From an uncultured Granulosicoccaceae bacterium (GTDB lineage: Bacteria > Pseudomonadota > Gammaproteobacteria > CALCKW01), in assembly GCA_937941555.1 (NCBI GenBank), contig CALDHJ010000176.1, forward strand, positions 1 to 11,199: a stretch of DNA of 11,199 nt. The letters run 5' to 3'. The stretch's first letter is position 1, and each line of letters starts with the position of its first letter. A model generated the notes under the pieces. The model was not told where the DNA came from. It ran no database searches and was given only the letters and a program-made list of their open reading frames with translations. This document shows positions 5,987-11,199 of this stretch, in pieces. The translations under genes and the position numbers were made by a program.

Positions 5987-7222
5987 CTACTTGTAGACTT
6001 CGTCCTGCACCTTATCCAGGCGCTCGAGGATGGCGTCCATTTTCGACGTGTCGAGCATGAACTCCTGGAAGCCTTCCATACCGGCTTTCGCCATCTGCGC
6101 CGGTGCGTCACGGTCGTAGAACTGCGCGAGACCGGTTGCCGTTGACAGCGTCTCGAAGCCCTCTTGCAGGAACTTGCTGTCGCCTACGCTTGCGTTCTTG
6201 TTGATCGGCAACTGACCAATGGTTTTGTTCCACTCGGTCTGGATGTCGGGCTGGGCGACGAACGCGAGGAACTTGCGCGCATCTTCCTTGTTCTTCGCCC
6301 GTGTCGGGATGAAAAAGGCATCAGCGGGTGCTTCCTCGGCACGCGGCAGTCCGGGGGTGATTTCCGGGAACTGGAAGTAGTCGATCTGGTCTTCGGTCAT
6401 TCCGGCGTTCTTGTAGCCGTCGACGGAGAAGTTGCCCATGACGTACATCGCTGCATCGCCGTTGGCAAAGGGTGCGATCGCATCCTGCCAGGACATGGTG
6501 GCGTGGTTGTCGACGAAATAGCCCGCATCGATCATGTCTTTCCAGACCATGAAGACGTTCTTGATGCGCTCGTCGGTGTACTTGACCTTGCCAGCCGTGA
6601 GGTCGTTGTGGACTTCGTAGCCGTTGATGCGCAGGTTCAGGTAGTCGAACACGCCTGCGGCGGTCCACAGGTACTTGGTGCCGATCGTGATCGGTGTCAC
6701 GCCGGCGTCCTTGAGTGTCATCGCCGCCGCGTTGAACTCGTCCCAATTGGTCGGCTCAGCGAGGCCAAGCTTGTCAAAGATGTCCTTGCGGTAGTACACG
6801 CCCCACTGATAGTAGGTGTAGGGCACGCCCCACTGCTTGCCGTCGATGGTCATGGTCGGCTTGATCGCAGCGAGCGAGTCGCTGAAACCGTTCGCTTCCC
6901 AGACGTCGGACACGTCTTCGAACAGGCCCGCTTCGACGAAGGGTGCCATGCGGTTGCCGGGGTACCAGGAAGTGATATCCGGCGCATCGGCAGACAGGAA
7001 GTTGCGGATGGCCGTCTTGTGCGCTTCGCGGTCGTTGATGTTGACGATGACGTTGACGTCGGGGTTAGCGGCCTTGAAGGCCTCTACCGCGGCTTCAAAG
7101 CCCGCCTTGGGACCCGGGTTCGGATCGTCGAAGTTGATCACCAGGTCACCAGCCAATGCGGCTGTTGACATGGCTGCAGATAACGCAATCGACAGAAGTG
7201 ACGATTTCAGTGCGAATTTCAT
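5987..7222 (-). CDS. sugar ABC transporter substrate-binding protein
   Basis: This is a 411-residue extracellular solute-binding protein, family 1 (MalE-like). Residues 1-24 form a Sec signal peptide: MKFALK, a hydrophobic core, and AALA before a predicted cut at 24/25. There is no lipobox Cys, so it should be a soluble periplasmic protein. Family features include FKAANPDVNV (49-58), VYYRKDIFDKLGL (142-154), the hinge region ANGDAAMYVMGNF (253-265), and RKFLAFVAQPDIQTEW (316-331). Aromatic residues in TSWYPGN (84-90) and YTYYQWG (135-141) are candidates for sugar stacking. It delivers substrate to the two permeases downstream. A good Shine-Dalgarno (GGAGAAGG) precedes the ATG, and a candidate promoter with palindromes lies in the 108 bases before it. 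Substrate specificity for galactosides is inferred from the neighbouring GH42, galT and galK genes. Confidence 0.93.
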   Translation of the reverse strand: MKFALKSSLLSIALSAAMSTAALAGDLVINFDDPNPGPKAGFEAAVEAFKAANPDVNVIVNINDREAHKTAIRNFLSADAPDITSWYPGNRMAPFVEAGLFEDVSDVWEANGFSDSLAAIKPTMTIDGKQWGVPYTYYQWGVYYRKDIFDKLGLAEPTNWDEFNAAAMTLKDAGVTPITIGTKYLWTAAGVFDYLNLRINGYEVHNDLTAGKVKYTDERIKNVFMVWKDMIDAGYFVDNHATMSWQDAIAPFANGDAAMYVMGNFSVDGYKNAGMTEDQIDYFQFPEITPGLPRAEEAPADAFFIPTRAKNKEDARKFLAFVAQPDIQTEWNKTIGQLPINKNASVGDSKFLQEGFETLSTATGLAQFYDRDAPAQMAKAGMEGFQEFMLDTSKMDAILERLDKVQDEVYK

Positions 7223-7258
7223 TGCCTTCTCCCTCAGTGTCAGTCCGATTCCGGACCG

Positions 7259-7287
7259 GTTATGTGCAACCTGTGAGGTTGCGTCAA
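7259..7287 (-). promoter_or_regulatory. candidate sigma-70 promoter for the ABC transporter genes
   Basis: Read on the - strand, a -35-like TTGACG (7282-7287, 5 of 6 matches to consensus) and a -10-like CATAAC (7259-7264, 4 of 6) are separated by exactly 17 bases. Transcription would start near 7252, about 30 bases before the binding-protein ATG, with a strong ribosome binding site in between. The spacer is almost wholly occupied by a palindrome, which strengthens the case for a regulated promoter. The two hexamers alone would be weak evidence. Confidence 0.45.
7266..7282. promoter_or_regulatory. perfect palindrome inside the promoter spacer, candidate operator
   Basis: GCAACCT-GTG-AGGTTGC on the + strand is a perfect 7-bp inverted repeat around a 3-base centre. 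It lies between the candidate -35 and -10 of the transporter promoter, where a bound protein would block RNA polymerase. As RNA it would also form a tight hairpin if transcription comes through from the galactosidase gene. The regulator is unknown and no regulator gene is in the window. Confidence 0.5.
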
Positions 7288-7296
7288 ATCAACAGG

Positions 7297-7311
7297 GTTG
7301 CACAGCGCAAC
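7297..7311. promoter_or_regulatory. second palindrome upstream of the candidate promoter
   Basis: GTTGC-ACAGC-GCAAC on the + strand is a 5-bp inverted repeat that extends as a near-palindrome (GTTGCAC/GCGCAAC, one mismatch). It shares the GCAAC/GTTGC half-site with the spacer palindrome, and their centres are 30 bp apart, close to three helical turns. The 9-mer GGTTGCACA (7296-7304) also recurs inverted at 7263-7271. This suggests two linked sites for one DNA-binding protein. Confidence 0.4.
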
Positions 7312-7330
7312 ACCTGCGTTGAAAAAATTG

Positions 7331-9277
7331 TCATGCATTGCACCGCCAGACCGCAACGTCCGCAACGGCGAGATGTTTGGTGCCAAGCTCGAATGGCCCA
7401 TCGTGGGGCAGCTCGACAACGTCTGGGCCGTAGTTGAACGCGAACACCCGATCGCCCCGCTGCCGCAGGCGCAGGCCCCCTTCGCACCGCGTGACCGGCA
7501 GGCCGAGTTCCACCAAACGGGCCGCCACGAAACGCGTGCAGCTCTCCGGGTCGAGACGCGCGTTGACGTAGTGCCAGTTGCCGCGGCAGTAGTGAAAGCC
7601 CCATCCGTCGGCAAATCGGGCGCGTGCAGGCAATTCGCTGTCGACGCGCTCGCGCCAGCGCCAGGCGTTCAGGCCGCCGTCGCAGGCCACCGGCTCAAAC
7701 ACCGCGTCGGGCAGCGACTCGACCTGGATCACGCGCAGCGGTAACACCCGCTGCAACGCGCCGGGTGCGAGATTGTCCGGGATCGCGCAATCGCCATCGA
7801 AGCTGCCCGTGCGCGCGGTGGCGATCACAGTGGCGCCACTCGCGTCGAGCCGTTCGATCATCGCGTCCGACAGCACAGCACTGTTGACCAGCAACACCAA
7901 CAAGTAGCCCTCGAACGGCGCATCAGGTGGCAGGATGTCGACCGACTGCCCTGCGGCGCGCAACGCGCGGTACCAGTCCTTGGCCGCGTCCAGCGGGCTT
8001 GCATTGGCGCCCTGCGGGGCCGATTCGAGCGCGGCCTGACCGTCGTAGTCGAACACCAATGCAATCGGTGCCTGGCCGGTGGCGTCGAGCGCGCCAAGCC
8101 GCTTCAAGTTGGCATCGAGCGCACGCAGCTCGTCGGCGGCTGGCGCCTCGGAGCCGTCGGGCAACAGGACGCCGGCGTGGAACTGCTCCTGCGCGCGCGG
8201 CTGTTGGCGATAGCGGAACACGCTGCACAGCTCTGCTCCGTGGGCGGCGGCCTCGAGCCCCCAGAGCCGCAACATGCCGTCGAGCGGCGCGGCGTTGTGG
8301 GCGGCCCAATTGACCGGTCCCGGCTGCTGTTCAACCAGCCACCAGCGCCCGGCCTGTGCGTGGCCGAGACCGCGGTAGAGGTCGTGGTGGAAGGCGCTGT
8401 CATCAGGGTGGCCGGTGCGCAACCAGCGCAGGCGATCCGATTCGGTGGCCGCGTCGCGGTCGAGAAAGCCGAGCGGGTAGTTGTCCCAACCGGCGACATC
8501 GAGATCGCGCGCCACAGCATGGTGATCGAAGGCCGTGAAATTTCCCATGTAGTTGTGCATCAGATCGCGGCCCGGTGACCGCTCGCGCAGAATGCCCACC
8601 TGCTCGCGGTTGAACTGCACAACCTGGTCGGACGAAAACCGCCACCAGGCGAGGCGATGCGCCGGACTCGTCTCGGTGACGGTGCCAGCGGGCGCCTCGA
8701 TGGAATCGAAGTCCGGGTAATTGAGGCTCCAGAAATCGTTGCCCCACGCCGTGTTCAAGGCGTCGACAGTCTTGTATTGCGCAGCGCACCACTGGCGAAA
8801 CGCAGCTACGGCAGCTGGCGAGTAGCTCGCGATGGTGTCGTGGCAGCCGTATTCGTTGTCGGTCTGCCACGCGACGACACCGGGGTGTGAGCCCACGGCG
8901 TCGGCGAGGCGGGTGACAATGCCACGACAGAGCTCGCGGTAACGCAATGATGAGAAATCGTAGTGGCGGCGTGAACCGAAACCGCGCACGCGGCCGTCCT
9001 CCCCGACCGGCATAATCTCCGGGTGCTGATCGACCAACCATTTCGGCGGGCAGGCTGTCGGTGTGCCGACCACGACCTCGAGACCCGCCGCATGCAGCGT
9101 GTCGATGGCCTCGACCAACCACGCGAAGCGATAGTCACCCTGAGCAGGTTCGAGCTGACTCCAGGCGAATTCACCGATGCGCACGACCGTGATCCCGATC
9201 GACCGCATGTGTTCGGCGTCACCGCGCCAGCGCTCGCGCGGCCAGTGTTCAGGGTAGTAGCAGACGCCGAGCTTCAT
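7331..9277 (-). CDS. GH42 family beta-galactosidase
   Basis: This is a 648-residue glycoside hydrolase of family 42, the usual length for the family. It starts with the canonical KLGVCYYPEHWP. The retaining catalytic pair is visible: the acid/base Glu142 in WQTDNEYGCHDT (137-148) and the nucleophile Glu316 in WWLVEQQPGPVNWA (312-325). The TIM barrel spans about 1-380, the trimerisation domain about 395-590, and a small C-terminal beta domain runs to 648. The cysteine cluster that binds zinc in some family members is absent: Asp107 occupies the HYC-type position, and SYS replaces the CxC segment. There is no signal peptide, so it acts in the cytoplasm on imported galactosides, releasing galactose for GalK and GalT. 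AGGAG lies 5 bases before the ATG, which overlaps the galT stop as ATGA. Linkage specificity (lactose versus beta-1,3/1,4/1,6-galactosides) cannot be told from sequence. Confidence 0.93.
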   Translation of the reverse strand: MKLGVCYYPEHWPRERWRGDAEHMRSIGITVVRIGEFAWSQLEPAQGDYRFAWLVEAIDTLHAAGLEVVVGTPTACPPKWLVDQHPEIMPVGEDGRVRGFGSRRHYDFSSLRYRELCRGIVTRLADAVGSHPGVVAWQTDNEYGCHDTIASYSPAAVAAFRQWCAAQYKTVDALNTAWGNDFWSLNYPDFDSIEAPAGTVTETSPAHRLAWWRFSSDQVVQFNREQVGILRERSPGRDLMHNYMGNFTAFDHHAVARDLDVAGWDNYPLGFLDRDAATESDRLRWLRTGHPDDSAFHHDLYRGLGHAQAGRWWLVEQQPGPVNWAAHNAAPLDGMLRLWGLEAAAHGAELCSVFRYRQQPRAQEQFHAGVLLPDGSEAPAADELRALDANLKRLGALDATGQAPIALVFDYDGQAALESAPQGANASPLDAAKDWYRALRAAGQSVDILPPDAPFEGYLLVLLVNSAVLSDAMIERLDASGATVIATARTGSFDGDCAIPDNLAPGALQRVLPLRVIQVESLPDAVFEPVACDGGLNAWRWRERVDSELPARARFADGWGFHYCRGNWHYVNARLDPESCTRFVAARLVELGLPVTRCEGGLRLRQRGDRVFAFNYGPDVVELPHDGPFELGTKHLAVADVAVWRCNA

Positions 9278-10308
9278 GGTGTCTCCTCCGCATCACGCAG
9301 GGCTTTCGCCGCCGACTCCGGCAGCACCGGGTTGACAATATTGCCCGCCAATTGTTCGTAGCCGCCGAGGTACTTGAGCATCCCGGGCGCCCGCAAGGGG
9401 CACTGCACGACAAGGTGAAAGCCGAAGGCGGCGTTGTCGGGGTGGTCATCACAGGGCGCGTTGTGCAGCAGTGTGTTGTGCGGGGTGCGTCGCTGGAACA
9501 AAGCATCGAAGCGGCGCAGGACCGCGCAGTAAAGCGCGCCGAGTGCCGAGCGCTCGCTGTCGTCCGTCTCACCAATGTGACACAGCGCACGCCGCGGCAC
9601 GATCCACACTTCAAACGGATAGCGCGCGAAAAAGGGCACGATCGCGACCCAGTGCGTGTTGCATTCGACAAGCAGATCGGTCTGATACTCGGGCCGATTC
9701 AGGAGGGACTGAAGCAGAGGGTTGCCGGTGTCACGCTGGTATCGGGCTTGCGTTTCGCGCTCCCGTTGACCGATCTCCGAGACAAAGCCGGTTGCGTACA
9801 CCTGCCCGTGCGGGTGCAGGTTTGACACCCCGACTTCAACGCCCTTGTTCTCGAATATCGACACCTGGGCAATCGACGGATCGGACGCCAGCGCCGTGAA
9901 TTCGGCAGCCCAGAGGTCCACCACCGGCCGCATCGCCGCGTCGTCGAAATCCGCGAGGGTGAGATCGTGTCGCGGCGTCCAGCACAACACACGGCACCGC
10001 CCGAGCGGTGGCCGGGTGCAGTGCAAGGGGTCCTGCTCGACTCGACCGACGGCTTCGCCCGGCGGGTCAGCGACCAGATTGGCGAAGTCGTTGTCAAAGG
10101 CATAGGGCGCTGTGTAGTGCGGATTCACATCGCCGTGCGCGCGCTGCACACCCGGACACAGATAGCAGCTTGGGTCGTGTTCAAGCGGCTGATCCCGCTC
10201 GTCGGCGCCGACTGTCGCGCCCGCCCAGGGGCGGGCCGCCGATTGCGCGGCAATCTGCACCCACTCTCCCCGAACCGGGTGCCAGCGGTGTTCCCAAGCC
10301 GTGCTCAT
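9274..10308 (-). CDS. galT: galactose-1-phosphate uridylyltransferase
   Basis: This is a 344-residue GalT of class I. It transfers UMP from UDP-glucose to galactose-1-phosphate, giving glucose-1-phosphate and UDP-galactose. Visible features: GEWVQIAAQSAARPW (14-28); a zinc site from Cys48 and Cys51 (CYLC), His114 and His165; the active-site HPHGQ (165-169), with His167 as the nucleophile that carries the uridylyl group; and LLVECNTHWVAIVPFFARYPFEVW (212-235). Near the C terminus the HxH of the E. coli structural iron site is not clearly present: the segment reads FHLVVQCPLRAP. The ATG overlaps the galK stop by 4 bases, with GGAA 8 bases upstream, and its own stop overlaps the galactosidase start. 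galE, which regenerates UDP-glucose, is not in the window. Confidence 0.95.
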   Translation of the reverse strand: MSTAWEHRWHPVRGEWVQIAAQSAARPWAGATVGADERDQPLEHDPSCYLCPGVQRAHGDVNPHYTAPYAFDNDFANLVADPPGEAVGRVEQDPLHCTRPPLGRCRVLCWTPRHDLTLADFDDAAMRPVVDLWAAEFTALASDPSIAQVSIFENKGVEVGVSNLHPHGQVYATGFVSEIGQRERETQARYQRDTGNPLLQSLLNRPEYQTDLLVECNTHWVAIVPFFARYPFEVWIVPRRALCHIGETDDSERSALGALYCAVLRRFDALFQRRTPHNTLLHNAPCDDHPDNAAFGFHLVVQCPLRAPGMLKYLGGYEQLAGNIVNPVLPESAAKALRDAEETP

Positions 10309-11199
10309 GCGAGCACTTCCCGAGCGCCATCCGAAGGCAGCACGCGGTAGAAATCGGCGGTCAGGCCGCTCGCCACGTGGTAGCGTTCGGCGACCTCGGA
10401 CTCGAATCGATCGAGCGCGCTATTGGCCACCAGCGACACGGTACAACCGCCGAAACCGGCGCCTGTCATACGGCTGCCAAGCACACCCCCAGTCGCCATT
10501 GCCGCCGCCACCAGGGCATCGAGCGCTGGCGTCGAGACCGCGAAGTCTTCGGCAAGTGATCGGTGGGACGCACACATCAGTGCGCCGAAGGCGTCGAGAT
10601 CCCCCGCCCCGATCGCATCGCAGGCCGCGATCACCCGCGCCTGCTCGCTGGCGACGTGACGCAACCGCTTGTACAGCTCCGGTGCGTCGAGAAACGCACA
10701 CTCCAACTCGTCGAGCTGATCGACACCAACCGACGCGAGATCGGGAACCGAAAGGTGTTGCGCCACCCGGCTCATCGCGTCGACACACTCCTGAAACCGG
10801 GTGTTGTACCCGGATTCGCTGAGTTCGCGTCGCTGGTTGGTGTTGCTGATGACAAAGGTGTGATCGTGCATCTCGAGCGGCACTTGCTCACACACCAGCG
10901 AACCGCAATCGAGCGCCATCGCGTGGCCCGCCTTGGCCATCGCAATGGCGTATGGGTCCATGACACCGCAGGCGAGTCCGACGAATTCGTTTTCGGCGCC
11001 GCGTGCAATCTGCACCAGATCGAGCGGTGTCAGACCAAAGTCGAACACCGCGTTGATGGCAAAGGCGGTGACGACCGTGACGGACGCCGATGACGACAGG
11101 CCGGCCCCGTTCGGCACATCGCCACTGTAAAGGCACTCGATGCCCGTAACACGGTGTCCACGCTTGTTGAACTGCGCGATTACGCCCAGTGGGTAGTTG
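10305..11199 (-). CDS. galK: galactokinase, N-terminal part outside the window
   Basis: The last 297 residues of a GHMP-family galactokinase are visible. The frame runs off the right edge, so about 85-100 N-terminal residues, including the galactokinase signature, are missing. The visible part begins NYPLGVIAQFNKRGH and reads straight through a GTG codon at 11117 that is internal, not a start. The phosphate-binding loop is GDVPNGAGLSSSAS (GTG is its Val). The catalytic base is the Asp of CGVMDPY (codon 10956-10958), and motif 3 is MTGAGFGGCTVSL. The enzyme makes galactose-1-phosphate from galactose and ATP, the first committed step feeding GalT. The usual MDQ triplet reads MDP here. The gene is first in the visible operon; its promoter lies beyond the window. 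Galactokinase rather than another GHMP sugar kinase is supported by the overlapping galT. Confidence 0.93.
   Translation of the reverse strand, partial: NYPLGVIAQFNKRGHRVTGIECLYSGDVPNGAGLSSSASVTVVTAFAINAVFDFGLTPLDLVQIARGAENEFVGLACGVMDPYAIAMAKAGHAMALDCGSLVCEQVPLEMHDHTFVISNTNQRRELSESGYNTRFQECVDAMSRVAQHLSVPDLASVGVDQLDELECAFLDAPELYKRLRHVASEQARVIAACDAIGAGDLDAFGALMCASHRSLAEDFAVSTPALDALVAAAMATGGVLGSRMTGAGFGGCTVSLVANSALDRFESEVAERYHVASGLTADFYRVLPSDGAREVLA

Noticed and set aside
6164..7168. A 334-codon open frame on the + strand opposite the binding-protein gene
   Set aside because: It is a GC-rich shadow with no recognisable domain, antisense to a clearly real gene with a signal peptide and family motifs.
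7271..7289. A CRP-like site (TGTGA followed six bases later by GTCAA)
   Set aside because: The second half does not match TCACA; the sequence is better explained by the perfect palindrome and the -35 element.
8403..9122. A 239-codon - strand frame inside the galactosidase gene
   Set aside because: It is Arg/Pro/His-rich, out of frame with the GH42 motifs, and has no family resemblance.

Overview
The window is GC-rich, densely coding bacterial DNA. The fragment at the left edge is the end of an EF-P beta-lysylation enzyme (EpmB), a protein typical of Gammaproteobacteria. The remaining genes also suit a gammaproteobacterium, possibly a marine or environmental one; this placement is inference. 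I see no tRNA, rRNA, CRISPR array, insertion sequence or phage gene, and no non-coding stretch longer than about 140 bases.

Layout. Positions 2-1409 read on the + strand: the 3' end of epmB, then a membrane-anchored metallophosphoesterase. Everything from 1431 to the right edge is on the - strand, so it is transcribed from right to left. In order of transcription it runs galactokinase (cut by the window edge), galactose-1-phosphate uridylyltransferase, GH42 beta-galactosidase, sugar ABC binding protein, two ABC permeases, an MscS-type channel, an isopropylmalate/isocitrate-dehydrogenase-family enzyme and a NIPSNAP-domain protein.

How the genes fit together. The right-hand 7 kb is a galactoside utilisation locus. 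A periplasmic binding protein and two permeases import a beta-galactoside. The cytoplasmic GH42 enzyme, which has no signal peptide, releases galactose. GalK and GalT then carry galactose into the Leloir pathway. galK, galT and the galactosidase gene are joined by 4-base ATGA overlaps. The ABC ATPase, galE, galM and a regulator are not in the window. The left end of the run (MscS, dehydrogenase, NIPSNAP) has no evident galactose role; its first two genes also overlap, by a GTGA.

The most interesting non-coding signals flank the binding-protein gene. Upstream of it is a candidate sigma-70 promoter with a perfect 17-bp palindrome filling its spacer, plus a second palindrome about three helical turns further upstream. 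Downstream, between the binding protein and the first permease, lie about 100 bases of overlapping and mutually exclusive inverted repeats. This looks like a differential-expression element comparable in position to the malE-malF intercistronic region. I found no clear previously undescribed system; the genes are recognisable families in a sensible catabolic locus.
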